The notes: generated by a model from the letters alone, not told the origin. DNA of 64,000 nucleotides from Agrypnia vestita (GCA_016648135.1 JADDOH010023123.1:62001-126000), one strand, 5' to 3'; shown: positions 32,298 through 42,569, counted from the first letter of the stretch. Translations and numbers: made by a program.

Positions 32298-32498
32298 CAT
32301 GTAGATTTTTTAATCTAATATAGTGGTGAAAACAAAGTGATTTGTGTTTTATTTTAATAATAATGTCACCACAAAGTTCAAGCCTTCATACAGAAGAAGA
32401 AAAAATATTCTTCGAACAGTTGATATTGTAACTTTTCAATATTTTGATTATCTATACTTCGATTTTTAAATTTAATTTTGTTAGTATACAATTGTATC

Positions 32499-32525
32499 CT
32501 GACGAAGGGGCCATGGGTTCTGAAA
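32499..32525 (+). ncRNA. Hammerhead-like core
   Basis: CTGACGA, AGGGGCC/GGGTTCT (with wobble pairs), GAAACATGTTGA. Belongs to a second terminal-repeat family at the 3' end of the Penelope relic (32365-32600). Confidence 0.45.
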
Positions 32526-32599
32526 CATGTTGATATTTTCAATGAAGAAGTGGTGAAAACAAAGTTCATTTCTATTATTTATAATAAATAAACGTAATC

Positions 32600-32790
32600 C
32601 TTATTTATCTGATTTGACATTTTGTTCAGACGCCGAATGTCAAAGTTAAATCAGCCGACTAAAAATAAAAAAAATGTTTTTTTTCATATTGATAAATCTC
32701 GAAATTACGTAGGCACTTTAAATGTTCAATAATTATGGATAATTATTCATTTTCATCAAAATAAGTAAAGTAAATCGTAAAGTATGGTCA
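32600..32790. other. Non-coding link, related to 44230-44420
   Basis: ATAAATCTCGAAAT...GGCACTTTAAATGTTCAATAAT resembles 44365-44405; no genes. Confidence 0.4.
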
Positions 32791-34110
32791 TCCACTTTAC
32801 GTAAATGTTGAAATTTCGTAAAGTATGGTCATCCACTTTACGTAAATGTTGAAAGTTTCACAGCTCCGGCCAGTCGGGAAGTTGGTGAAAAATCAATTAC
32901 AAGATTCCGCCACAACCAACCACAAACAGACGAAGAGATTCACTTAAATGGATTTCGTCAAGACAATTCACATTATTATTTAAAATATTATGAAAAAAAT
33001 TGATATCTAGGCGTTTGCACCAAGTGCAAATAATATTATGTTATCATCTAAAGAGAAACTCGCGATATCTGAATTGATAAAAACAGATTAAAAACATTCG
33101 GTTTTATTCTGAGAATTTGATTTGCGCTAATCCTGTTTAGCAATCGTCCAGTCTTCGAGACGTCTTCACCGCAGGCGACCATCCAACGTGACATAGATAC
33201 GTGTCTCTTTGCCAGAAAGGTACGTTATATACATTATATTATATGAGGGGTATGAAAGCGAAGGCCGCAACGTCCCACTGAGGTGTTTCTGAGATAAATA
33301 CAAAATACCTGCCACTTGGTACTATCTATCAATCTATGAAACCATCTATAATTGGATACACATTTTTAAAAATGATTGCCACCTTCGCTGTCTTGTAATA
33401 TACGCGTTTAAGTAAATATTTAACTTTTAAATATGGATATCACGTGAATAAGTATTAATTACATCACGAAGTGTTCTTTGTAGGGATCCACGGGAAAAAC
33501 TATGCATTAAATTCACCGTTAGTTAACACGCATGCATCTCCATGGAAACAAATTTTCGGAAGTCGTAGACATTTTTTGATGTAGGAGCGTACCCGAATTA
33601 AAGAAATATGCCTATAGAATTAATTACATTTTAATGGACCAAATTTTTACTTGTGTTTCGTTCCCCATGAATTATATATATTATTTAAAGTGTCCTAATT
33701 ATTGTTCATTTCCCTTTTAAATATGTTTCGATTTTATCTTTTACATTTATTTTTTGGTTTATTTTTATCTTCTTATCTTATTTGTCTGGTATATCGGTTA
33801 AATTATCTTTATTTTACTCTATGACTAATTTTTTAAAGGTTTCTAGTTATTACTGATGCTTGGGGACTAATCATCGTTTTATTATATACAATATTGTTCA
33901 TTTGTATTGTTAATTTATTTTATATTGTGTTACATTAATATTGTTACATTCCATATTATTCATTTATCCTAAATATGTTTTATTTATATTATTATTTTTT
34001 AATTATTTACTGCAAAATGATGTGTTAGGTATACAAAAGCCTTTTATTTTTTTTAATACTGTTAAAGCCCACAAGGGCGTTGATTAATAAATAAAAATTA
34101 AAAATTAAAT
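32790..34110 (+). repeat. 1.3-kb repeat family R, plus copy
   Basis: Matches the reverse complement of 61850-62812 and continues at 63920-64000. Starts with a local 50-bp tandem (GTAAAGTATGGTCATCCACT at 32778 and 32818) and ends with GCCCACAAGGGCGTTGATTA and a TAAATAAAAATTAAA tail. No protein frame is recognisable. The tail suggests a retroelement UTR, perhaps a SINE-like or LINE-derived unit. Confidence 0.65.
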
Positions 34111-34395
34111 AAAGATATAACAGTGAATATGTATTAAATATATTAACAGTGTTTGCTATCAAAAATTCCAGCGTTTGCTATTTACATAATTGGATATTGC
34201 AAGGTTTTAAATCCATGGTCAAATATCCGTATTAACTCTCATTTTGGTATAGGTCTATTCATATAACTATACAATCGAGTTGGCATGGTACATGGCCTAA
34301 TACGCGCATTGTTTCGTTGTGTTAAGTTTACGGATACGCCCCTCAATCAATGTGATGAGATTAGAGATACATAGTTGAGAGATAACCCGAGACTA
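34110..34395. other. Unassigned AT-rich segment
   Basis: Nothing recognised. Confidence 0.4.
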
Positions 34396-35290
34396 GATGA
34401 TTTTAATCTTCTTCTTCTTCTTCGTCTTCACCCGCTTCTCATTTAATCTGGGTTTGGCTCTCTTTCCTTTTCTTTCTCAAGATTCTTGTGGGCCACCGCT
34501 TCGTCCAACTGGGCATTCTCCAGGTCATTTTTTATTTTTTTATTTATTAGAGACACTAACAGGATAATAGGTACTTTGATAATAAACATTATAGTGAAGA
34601 CTATGCCCATTATCCCAATTACAAGTGTCTTCGGCACGCTCTAGTAACATGTATTTTTGCAATTAATTGTATTTTACATGGACATTTATGTGTATTGTAT
34701 ATTTTTGTTTGAATGTAGTGCGATTAGTATTTAATGAATGACTGATTTAATGGATCTATAGGTTCATGTCATCTTTTAGAAAATGGATGTTGTGTATGAA
34801 TGAATTTTTCACCGAGGATAAGGTATCTGCAAGAATATCAGCATCAATGTTAGGGTCAGCACTATACAAATTACATGTGCGACACAACCTTGTGATGGGA
34901 GAAAAGTGACCGACATTATTAGTGTGCTGGCTTATTCTAAAGAACTCCGGGTTTCTTATACGGGGTTTAACATGCAAATTTATATCAGATAGAGAGAGAG
35001 AATCAATAGCTCCGCTCCGTCTTTCTTCACACTCCTCCACCATGTGGCGCTGGGTCGACCTCTATCTCTTTCTGTCTCTTGTATTTTGAGTGAGGTATGC
35101 GCTGCATGATCTCCATGCCTGATTACATGGCCGAACCCTTTCAGTCTCGATTTCTTCAACTTTTACGCTCATGTCACATTCTGTCAAGCCTCTTTACACC
35201 CCCAGACCATCTGAGCATCTTCATTGCATTGGTTTGCTCGTGCAACTTCTTAACGGTGCAGCATTTTGAGCATTAGATCATTTCAAGAAG
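34396..35290 (-). pseudogene. LINE 3' end, family C, split by another LINE
   Basis: Pieces 35023-35290 and 34396-34526 on the minus strand together match the continuous plus-strand copy at 58700-59070: MLRWSG-like, RLKWFGHV-like, KKDLENAQLDEAVAH and a GEDEEEEEED-like acidic end. They are separated by a LINE insertion (34527-35022) that the other copy lacks. Confidence 0.75.
34527..35022 (-). mobile_element. 5'-truncated LINE, family D, inserted in family C
   Basis: The minus-strand frame reads DSLSLSDINLHVKPRIRNPE, FFRISQHTNNVGHFSPITRL, CRTCNLYSADPNIDADIL, a Jockey/R1-type C-terminus, ending at 34756. A 3' UTR with GAGACACTAACAGGATAATA follows. The empty site is visible at 58940-58960. Confidence 0.75.
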
Positions 35291-35299
35291 TGTTTAACG

Positions 35300-35536
35300 T
35301 TAGAGGGAATATTGATTTCGATACTTTAAAGGTAGCTTCGAAAACAGAGCTTTGAGGCAATTTTAAACTTTGCGCGAAACCTACTCAATGTTCTGTAGTT
35401 AAAGTAACACCCGTTTCTTTTCCATTTTAACCAAGCTTTATCTTCTTCTTTTCTTAGTTGAATGTAGCAATAAAATTGTTCGAAGAATATTTTTTCTTCT
35501 AAATGAAGGTTTGAAATTCGTGGTGACATTATTATT
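35300..35536 (-). pseudogene. LINE ORF2 fragment, family E
   Basis: Minus strand: EDKAWLKWKRNGCYFNYRTL then SRFRAKFKIASKLCFRSYL, the linker between endonuclease and RT in Jockey-type LINEs (WLKWKR, then YRTLSRFRA). Counterpart at 57540-57728 plus 58610-58690. Confidence 0.6.
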
Positions 35537-35593
35537 AAAATAAAACAAAAATCGCTTTGTTCTCACCACTTAACAAGATATAAAATCTACATG

Positions 35594-35620
35594 TTTCGAG
35601 AACAATGTTGTCTTCTTCAG
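35594..35620 (-). ncRNA. Hammerhead-like core
   Basis: Minus strand: CTGAAGA, AGACAACA/TGTTCTC, GAAACATGTAGAT. Stem II has one mismatch. The opposing arm (35763-35790) reads CTTGAAGA and its GAAA is disrupted. Confidence 0.5.
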
Positions 35621-35809
35621 GATTGTTTGCGTACTAAAATTGAAAAAAGATAAACCATGAATATTTTTCCACTTAAGATTCCATCTCCTTCAGATGACAT
35701 TCTATAATTAACACCTTCGACTTGCATGGTTTATTTTTTTTCAATTTTAGCACACAAACATTCTTGAAGAAGAGAACATTGTTCTCTTTCGAGATTTTAT
35801 CAATCAATA

Positions 35810-35866
35810 TATATATATATGATAAAATCTCGAAAGATATATATATATATATATATATATATAAAG
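35810..35866. repeat. (AT)n microsatellites within a palindrome
   Basis: Two AT runs flank GATAAAATCTCGAAAG, which pairs with CTTTCGAGATTTTATC just upstream. Confidence 0.8.
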
Positions 35867-36108
35867 AAACCCGTGTTTCCCTATTCGCCAAGTTTTCTTC
35901 ACAATTAGATACTACCACCCCCTGGTGGTTTTGGTGGTGGATAGCCCTTGGTGTCCCGTTGAAAATGTGCGAGTTTGGTGGGGGTGGCTGAGCGTGGGTG
36001 GGAGTGGGTGACAAAAATGTGCATTCTAGCACATTGTTTTGTTATGGGAAGGCCGCAAATGATTCAGATCGTTTGATAATAGGCGCATCGACTGTGTCGG
36101 TGAGCCTA

Positions 36109-36257
36109 GAAGGTTCCGGAAAAACCTGCTCTAGAAAGTTCTGGAAGGAGAAAGTTCTAGAAAATTCCCGAAAGTTCTATAAGGTTCTAAACTGAGTGGC
36201 GGAATGTCTCGGTACATTCGATAAATTTGAAGGAAGATTTTCTAGAAGGTTCGCGAA
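36109..36257 (+). promoter_or_regulatory. Heat-shock-element array (phased inverted GAA pentamers)
   Basis: GAA or TTC at 36109, 36114, 36119; then 36134, 36139, 36144, 36150, 36155, 36160, 36165, 36170, 36175, (TAA 36180), 36185; then 36240, 36245, 36250, 36255. Apart from one 6-bp step the units alternate orientation every 5 bp, the exact geometry of heat-shock factor trimer sites. The core part reads TTCTAGAAAATTCCCGAAAG. Whether any gene nearby responds is unknown. Confidence 0.75.
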
Positions 36258-36356
36258 AGTGACGCGACGATCCAAACAGTGTACTAAATATCTACGCGTG
36301 CGAAGCCGCGTGGGCACAGCAAGTATCTAATAAAGTGGCGAAAACAAAGTGATTTG

Positions 36357-36595
36357 TGATTTATTTTAGTGGTAAGAAATTTGACATTTCTCTATTGCAG
36401 GTCAACATTTTGAAGTTCCTCTATTTCAGAAGTGTTTCCGGCATTTGTGGAGGCGGTGGGAGCACCCGTTTCTGCTGCCTTTTTACAGGCTGCTGAAGAG
36501 GCGGATTTGGCCGCTCCTGGGACTGCAATAACGGCTTCGGGAAGCTTGGCAATCGCCACCGTACAGGACTCCATGGCGGGCTCAGGTAAGCCATC
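36357..36595 (+). pseudogene. Partial relative of the alanine-rich ORF, flanked by splice-like sites
   Basis: After two acceptor-like sites (TTTCTCTATTGCAG and GTTCCTCTATTTCAG) the frame reads VFPAFVEAVGAPVSAAFLQA, ADLAAPGTAITASGS and DSMAGSG, then GTAAG, a donor-like site. It aligns to residues 1-55 of the 24663 ORF but lacks an ATG (GTG instead). Its duplicate is at 57010-57160 in reverse. Confidence 0.55.
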
Positions 36596-36599
36596 ACTA

Positions 36600-37080
36600 C
36601 TCTAAGATGTAAATAGAAATAAATATGTATTTTTTAGAAAACACATGAGAAACCCGAGGGGTCAATGAAAAATTACATTTTCATGTACATTTTGATAATA
36701 AAAGTACATTTATAGGGAATAAAAAAATAAAATTAATTGCCTGTGTCTGTGTACATCTGTGTATGTTTGTCTCTTCTTTCTTAAGTTGGTTATCTACATC
36801 TGTGTACGTCTCAATATGTTTGCCGCTTCTTTTTTTATCTATGAAATTCAGCTGTTTTGTTATTTGCAGCTGTTTTTTAAAGTTTCAGTCCGTTGCAAGC
36901 AAGTCATGAGTGTCCAGTTTTTGTATGGGCATTATTTATCTCGGAGTTAGTCACATAAATAGTTAACATAAAAGTTAGTTAGTTACATAAATAACATTAC
37001 GAAGTTAGGGTTTCAAACTTCGTAATGTTATTTATGTGGAGTTGTTTTGTTATCTGGTAGGTTGTATAGTCAAGGTTGAA
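36600..37080 (-). pseudogene. LINE 3' fragment, family F
   Basis: Reverse copy of 56440-56950. Shared motifs include the reverse of TAACATTACGAAGTTTGAAA and of GACTTGCTTGCAACGG. Highly eroded, with an internal inverted duplication at 36940-37040. Confidence 0.6.
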
Positions 37081-37194
37081 AAACATTTTTAATTTTTGTT
37101 TGTTGTTTATATATATATAAATGTTAGTATTGATTTATTTTGGGGTAACCCGCGTCAAAATCTGGTCCTCAGAAGGATCATTCGTCAACCGACG

Positions 37195-37224
37195 TTTCGC
37201 CTGAATCACAACAGGCGTCTTCAG
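37195..37224 (-). ncRNA. Hammerhead-like core
   Basis: Minus strand: CTGAAGA, C, perfect GCCTG/CAGGC stem II with an 8-nt loop, GAAACGTCGG. Confidence 0.5.
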
Positions 37225-37751
37225 GGTGCCTTGTAAATAAATTTCCGTCACGAGGGGCAGTGCGAGCATGTCCGCTCGTATCGGAAGCTCGTTACCAAGT
37301 GAGGTCTGGCAAGTCAAAATCTAAATTTGGGTACTGTGGTCATTATTGGCCTTAAGGATTTTTAGGAATTTCGTATTAAATATTGGGTGTTCCCGGCCGT
37401 TGCTGGCCTTAATGGTGTTTGTTTGGCTCCTTGTGATGCGCTTTGTACTGGATGTTGCTTCTATCGTGTCTATATTTATCTGTTCGGTGGTTGTATTTAA
37501 TATATTATTTTTACTATGAAATCTACTGTTTACTACAAAGCGCATCACAAGGAGCCAGACAAACACCATTAAGGCCAACAACAGCCGGCCTAATATTCAA
37601 TACGAAATTCCCAAAATCCATTAAGACTAATAATGACTGAAGAACCCAAATTTAGATTTTGACTTGCCAGACCTCACTTGGTAATGAGCTTCCGATACGA
37701 GCGGACGTGCTCGCACTGCCCCTCGTGACGGAAATTTATTAACAAGGCACC

Positions 37752-37781
37752 CTGAAGATGCCTTTTGTGATTCAGGCGAAA
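37752..37781 (+). ncRNA. Hammerhead-like core
   Basis: CTGAAGA, T, GCCTT/CAGGC (one mismatch), GAAACGTCGG. Inverse partner of 37195-37224. Confidence 0.5.
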
Positions 37782-37919
37782 CGTCGGTTGACGAATAATC
37801 CTTCTGAGGACCAGATTTTGACGCGGGTTACCCCCAAAGAAATATTCATGTATTTTGTGGAAAATGTTGGTAAGGTTGTTCATAGTTCAACTGTTCAAAT
37901 GTTAAGGTAACTGATATAA

Positions 37920-39728
37920 ATAACATAATATTTTCAAGTAACATAAAATAAAAAAGCATAAAAAAGAAAAAAGATAACTTCAACAAATTTTTCATTGAAA
38001 GTATAGTAGAAATCAACAAGTCAATACCGAATGTAACAGAGATACCTATAACTGAGAATAATGATAGAGAAGAATTGAATTTTCAAAAAATTACTGGAAC
38101 AGATCCAATAAATACTTTAAATAAAATAAGATCAAAAAGTAGTAATGATGGTATAACCATAAATACAATAAAGGACTCTCTACCAGTAACAGGAGAAATG
38201 TGGTTAAGTGTAATAAATTAATCATTAGTTAGCGGTAGATTTCCATCAACATGGAAAACGTCAACGGTAATACCAATTCCAAAAATAAAAAATACAAAGC
38301 AGTGTGAAGAAGTCCGGCCAATAAATACTCTGCCCAAATGTGAACAAATACTTGAAGTAATAATAAAGGAACAGATTGTAAAATACATTGAAAAACATAA
38401 TATACTATGCGAGGAACAATCGGGATTTCGAGAAGGAAACTCAAGCGAAACTGCAATAAACGTAGTAATCGAAGAACGGAAAACAGAAATAGAAAATAAT
38501 ATTTTTACAATCGCCATTTTCTTAGACTTTAAAAGAGCTTTTGAGACAATAGATAGACATAGTTAGTAGATAAATTACAAAAAAATAGGATTTTCGAATA
38601 AAGCCAAGAACTGCATAGCAGAATATTTAAAAGACCGAAAACAACAAACTAAAGTAAACGATAAATACTCAGAACGTATAGAAAACAATCTAGGAGTGCC
38701 ACAAGGATCTGTATTAGGCCCTGTACTGTTTATCATATATATAAACGATATGTGCAAGATATTAAAAAAAAATGTAAAGTCAGGCTGTTTGCCGACGCTA
38801 CTTAAATATACATATCTGGAGAAAACTTGGAAGAATTAGTAAGAATGTTAAATGAAGAATTAATTAATATATGGAATTGGCTTAAAATGAATAAATTTAA
38901 ATTAAATGCAAAAAAAACAAAAGTTATGTTAATAGGAAATAAAAGGAATAATAATGAGATAAAGATACAGATTGATGAAGAAGAAATAGAAATAGTGGTT
39001 ACAATAAAATATTTGGTGATAATTATAGACTCTAAATTTTCATTTAAAAAACATGCTGAATACATAGCAAAGAAAATTGCAAAGAAAGTATCATTCTTAG
39101 GAAGAATAAGACCAAAATTAACTAAAGAAACGGCGATAACAATATATAAATCAATAATTACTCCTCATTTTCAATATTGCCCTTCAATTTTGTACCTATG
39201 TAATGAAGGAGATAAAAAAAATTACAAATTCAACAGAATAGAGCAATGAGGATAATTCTACAGAGAAATAGATATTCCAAAATTAAAAAGATGTTATCAG
39301 ATTTAAATTGCATTAATATAAAACAAGGCTTAAAATTAAATACAATGACAATACAACATTCACAAAATATTAAATGACAAAATGCGAAAATATTTTAAAA
39401 ATAATATCAAATATGACACAGAGATACATAGACATAATACAAGAAATGCAAACAAAATAAGTATTCCAAATAGAAAAAAGACAAACACACAAAAATGTAT
39501 TTACTACAAGGGAATAAATGAGTACAATAGCTTGCCAGAAGATGTGAGGAAGCTAAGCAGAATCAACATCTTCAAACAAGAATGTAAACGGCACATAACA
39601 ATGGAAAATGCATGAAGAGAAATAGTATTTATTTAATTATTTAATAAGTGTATATATATAATGTTTTTTAATATTAGCTAATGATAAAAAATGTATCATT
39701 AACTAAATAAAGATATATAAATAAATAA
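37920..39728 (+). pseudogene. LINE reverse transcriptase pseudogene, family G
   Basis: A 1.8-kb 5'-truncated LINE. Recognisable RT blocks in order: RFPSTWKTSTVIPIPK, RPINTLPKCEQILE, EEQSGFREGNSSETA, FLDFKRAFETID (motif A Asp kept), LGVPQGSVLGPVLFIIYIND (motif B), then the motif C region reading FADA in a broken frame, so the catalytic pair is lost. Downstream WLKMNKFKLNAKKTKVM, KYLVIIIDSKFSFKKHAEYI and TPHFQYCPSILYLCNE. At least five stops or frameshifts. The 3' UTR ends in ACTAAATAAAGATATATAAA. Truncated sibling at 23776-24138. Jockey/CR1-like; clade not assigned. Confidence 0.85.
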
Positions 39729-39729
39729 A

Positions 39730-39975
39730 TAGTTTCTATTATTATGTCTATGTCTATAATTAGTCCCAGGTATGTAGTGTGTTCTAGTATCATAAGTGCT
39801 TCTTTATGTATTTTTATGTCCATCTGATGTGATTATATATTATATAATTATAAAAACCATTAGCAATTTTAAGATACATGAGGTTATAAAAAAATATTCA
39901 AGCAATGAAGCAAATTTTAGTTTCTACATTCAAACTTTGTAGTTCACTTTGATGATTAACCTTTCCCTATTTCAA
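39730..39975. other. Non-coding link
   Basis: AT-rich with no recognised content up to the acceptor-like site at 39984. Confidence 0.4.
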
Positions 39976-39983
39976 ATTTATGT

Positions 39984-40008
39984 AGATTTTGACATTTCTT
40001 TATTTCAG
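39984..40008 (+). promoter_or_regulatory. Splice-acceptor-like site before an R1-type ORF
   Basis: GATTTTGACATTTCTTTATTTCAG directly precedes AGATG of the 460-codon RT frame. It resembles the site at 36377-36392 and the 5' boundary of the second R1-type copy at 52930-52945. Confidence 0.4.
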
Positions 40009-40010
40009 AG

Positions 40011-41393
40011 ATGTTGAACGGTGGGATGGAGATTGATCACAGCCTGTCTTCCTTCACGATTGGAAGAAGCCTCCCTGAAGATTTCAACACCGAGAACGCA
40101 GATTGGGAGCAGTTCAAGGAAAAGTTGAAAAGTGAATTACTTGGAGTAACTGAAATGTGCGAAAATGAACCAACGCGGGTAGGCGATTGGTTCAACAACG
40201 CCGTGGTAAGGGCGGCTGACCTGTCTCTGGGGCGCGTCCAAAATGCCGACCCACAGGACCAACAGTCTCTCAAGAATCTCCTCGAAGACCCCACCGCGGT
40301 TGACCTCTCCGACAAAATTAAAGCTCTAGTTAATAAATTTTTACCGCTCGATGTTGCTGAGGGGGACACTGACCATCATAGGCATATCCGGCAAACGGCC
40401 AGGGTCCCCCCCAATGACGAGGTTCGCATTGAACCGGTTGAGGCGGCGGAAATCGAAATGGTGATAGAAAAAAGAGAAACAGCTAAGGACTCAGGTGTGG
40501 ATAGATTAACAGGTATAATAATTAATAAAGTATGGGAATTCGCAGAAACTGAAGTAACAAGTGTAATGAACGCCTGTATGAGAACGGGGACCTTTCCCGC
40601 GGCATGGAAGAATGGCCTCCTTCACATCATTCCGAAAGACAATGGCAAGCCTCCATCAGACCCGGGCGCGTACCGTGCGTTGACACTCCTTCCCGGTTTC
40701 GGGAAGGTATTTGAGACGCTGATACGCAATAGGCTTGAAACATCTCTCTCGGCCCCTTGCGATCGTCAGTTTGGTTTCGTTCGGGGAAAGTCCCGAAAGA
40801 AGACCGTTACTTTCGCAAAGACGTGGAGTCGAGAATGTGAGGAGAAGTACGTTATGCAGGTTTATTTTGACGTATCTGGGGCCTTTGACCACGCCTGGTG
40901 GGATATGATCTTGACCAAGCTCAAGGACAGGCAGTGCCCGGGTTACCTCTTTAATTTACTGAAGAGTTTCTTTAGCGGACGTAATGCGACCTTGATCTAT
41001 GGCGGCGCGTCCTTCACCAGGCCCACCAATATGGGTGTCCCGCAAGGCTCCGTACTGGGGCCTCCGCTTTGGAATATTCTATTTAATGACATGCTCCTGC
41101 TGCCGTTGCCAGAGGGTTGTCAAGTAATCGCCTTTGTAGATGACCTTCTTTTGATGGTATCTGGAAATAATATCAAAGAACTTGAGCATCGAGGAAACGA
41201 GTCGATTGAACTTATGAGCGACTGGTGCGCTAGGAACAAGTTGAGTTTTGCTCCTGATAAAACAGTAGCGATTATGATGAAAGATAGCCATGACAGGGAA
41301 GGAAGTCCGATTATCAAGATAAGCGGAATGGAAATTAAGTTTGAAAGGAGCGTTCAATACTTAGGAGAATTGATGGAATCATCGTGTGTCTGA
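40011..41393 (+). CDS. R1-clade non-LTR reverse transcriptase, 3'-truncated (460 aa)
   Basis: Open frame from ATG 40011. Residues 1-150 are the linker that normally follows the endonuclease in R1-type ORF2; the endonuclease itself is absent. The RT domain spans about 150-430: KDSGVDRLTGIIINKVW, GTFPAAWKNGLLHIIPKD, AYRALTLLPGFGKVFE, motif A YFDVSGAFDHAWWDMI (Asp287), GVPQGSVLGPPLWNILF, and motif C IAFVDDLLLMVS (Asp377-378). It stops soon after VQYLG, where the homologue at 50783-52927 goes on for 270 residues, so the C-terminus is missing. The catalytic residues are intact. Retroelement-derived; domestication is possible but unproven. Confidence 0.8.
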   Translation: MLNGGMEIDHSLSSFTIGRSLPEDFNTENADWEQFKEKLKSELLGVTEMCENEPTRVGDWFNNAVVRAADLSLGRVQNADPQDQQSLKNLLEDPTAVDLSDKIKALVNKFLPLDVAEGDTDHHRHIRQTARVPPNDEVRIEPVEAAEIEMVIEKRETAKDSGVDRLTGIIINKVWEFAETEVTSVMNACMRTGTFPAAWKNGLLHIIPKDNGKPPSDPGAYRALTLLPGFGKVFETLIRNRLETSLSAPCDRQFGFVRGKSRKKTVTFAKTWSRECEEKYVMQVYFDVSGAFDHAWWDMILTKLKDRQCPGYLFNLLKSFFSGRNATLIYGGASFTRPTNMGVPQGSVLGPPLWNILFNDMLLLPLPEGCQVIAFVDDLLLMVSGNNIKELEHRGNESIELMSDWCARNKLSFAPDKTVAIMMKDSHDREGSPIIKISGMEIKFERSVQYLGELMESSCV

Positions 41394-42145
41394 TGGTCGA
41401 GGTTAAGTTACTTTTTAATCTCCGGTGTGTTGCTCTTGAATCGGGTGTATATCTGCCGGTCCTGACTTCCTTTGCCGGGTGTGACGTTTTTGTTTTATCT
41501 TTGTTTTCCCCCTTGTTGGGAGTGGTTTGTTCTCCTCTTTTTGTCTGCTCTCTTCGACTTGAAGCCATCCACTGCCGCCGCCGTGGAATTTTGTCTTTTA
41601 TTTTATAGCATTAATTTCTTACTATTATTTTCATCATTACCAACTTTATTCTATTTCTTTGATTTTGTTATATACACTTCTATTATTTAGTTTCTTTTTG
41701 TGTATTTTACATTATCCTATTGACATCATTTTTAATTGTATTTTTCTTTTGCATATTTTTATTTTTCATTAATTATTATGATTATGTATTCATGTAAATA
41801 TAAGATTGTTTGTTTAGAAAAAGTTTATTTCTTTTAATATTACGTTGATAATCGTTCTCTGTACAACTTTTGATGGGTTCAATATATTATCGTATGCGCC
41901 TCCCCACTCAATAATGCCATACTTAAGTAGCGTAGTGAAATACACCATTATCAAGTTGTTAACACTCAAAATATAGCTTGACCTTATTAGCTTACTTTAT
42001 AAACTATTAATAATCCAAACCTTGCAGCGTATCTCTTTGCACGGCGCCGCGCGGGGGGGGCCTTTGCGAAAAAACTGTCAACATGGTGACGTAAGAGTAG
42101 GACCGATATGGGAGCTCTCGCTCATAAAACGGTCCTGGGAATGCG
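41394..42145. other. Non-coding with a LINE fragment (41825-41960, minus)
   Basis: After the R1-type stop comes a pyrimidine-rich segment (41480-41600). The minus strand of about 41825-41960 encodes VVYFTTLLKYGIIEWGG-like sequence related to 50290-50460. A (G)8 run lies at 42053. Confidence 0.5.
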
Positions 42146-42149
42146 GTGG

Positions 42150-42270
42150 GCGTCCACTCACTGTCGCAGTGGTCTCGAATACAACTACGAAAAAGCAATA
42201 GTCATAGACAAGACCACAAAACAGTTTCAAAACCTCTTTAGCCCTAAAATCAACACCTCTCTTTACACGT
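42150..42270 (+). pseudogene. 3' remnant of the alanine-rich ORF family
   Basis: CTCACTGTCGCAGTGGTCTC, AGTCATAGACAAGACC, CAGTTTCAAAACCTCTTTAG and CCTAAAATCAACACCT match 24890-25000 of the intact copy, covering its last 25 codons and early 3' UTR, with frame changes. Confidence 0.6.
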
Positions 42271-42279
42271 GGTCAGGCC

Positions 42280-42565
42280 GCTAATTCATGATGGCCACTT
42301 TTTAAAATGCCTGAAAAATCACCGCGAGATGGTGAGGAATGGCGCGCGAGTGTGACCGACTAACTGCAGAAAATACAGCGGATATTGAGCATTAACTAGG
42401 GTTGCCAACTTTTTTACTCCCTTTCTTTTAACTCGTTGCGTCTGATTGCTTGCTTGTCCGACGAAAAAATTTTGGATCGATTTTTAACCCTTTTCCCGTG
42501 ATCCAATCGAACTGAAACTTTGCAAGCAGACTCGTGGCGACGATCAAGAAGATCTATCGAATTTT
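42280..42565. other. Unassigned segment
   Basis: Contains CCAATCGAACTGAAACTTTG, a short motif often found near Helitron- or Harbinger-type repeats; no clear boundaries. Confidence 0.3.
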
Positions 42566-42569
42566 CGTT

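Larger units (their letters stand above)
32160..32358. repeat. Perfect palindrome, 98-bp arms, 3-nt spacer
   Basis: 32160-32257 is the exact reverse complement of 32261-32358 when checked base by base; the centre is TAA. Each arm is a Penelope-type terminal repeat carrying a hammerhead-like core, in opposite orientations. Confidence 0.95.
35800..36323 (+). mobile_element. Non-autonomous Helitron-like element carrying a heat-shock-element array
   Basis: Comparison with the uninterrupted copy at 57164-57500 defines the insertion: it begins TC after an A and ends CAAG before a T, with the GC hairpin ACGCG-TGCGAAGC-CGCGT 11 nt from the 3' end. TC start, 3' hairpin, near-CTRR end and insertion between A and T without duplication are Helitron hallmarks. 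The interior has an (AT)n tract at the left, a GGTGGGGGTGGCTGAG region, then a phased GAA/TTC array (36109-36257). No ORF. Confidence 0.65.
35537..36356. repeat. Penelope terminal-repeat pair interrupted by a Helitron-like element
   Basis: The left arm 35537-35640 and right arm 35728-35799 plus 36324-36356 correspond, in reverse, to 57164-57500. The right arm is broken by the insertion 35800-36323. Between the arms lies a short spacer with TTAACACCTTCGAC. Confidence 0.7.
37107..37880. repeat. Large Penelope-type inverted terminal-repeat pair
   Basis: Arms of about 350 bp (37107-37460 and 37530-37880) are near-perfect inverses, sharing GGGGTAACCCGCGTCAAAAT, GACGTTTCGCCTGAATC, GCTCGTATCGGAAGCTC and GAGCCAGACAAACACC. 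Each carries a hammerhead-like core. Confidence 0.75.

Noticed and set aside
37107..37880. LTR retrotransposon with inverted LTRs
   Set aside because: No gag, protease or integrase; the facing repeats, hammerhead-like cores and nearby GIY-YIG and RT relics point to Penelope-like elements.
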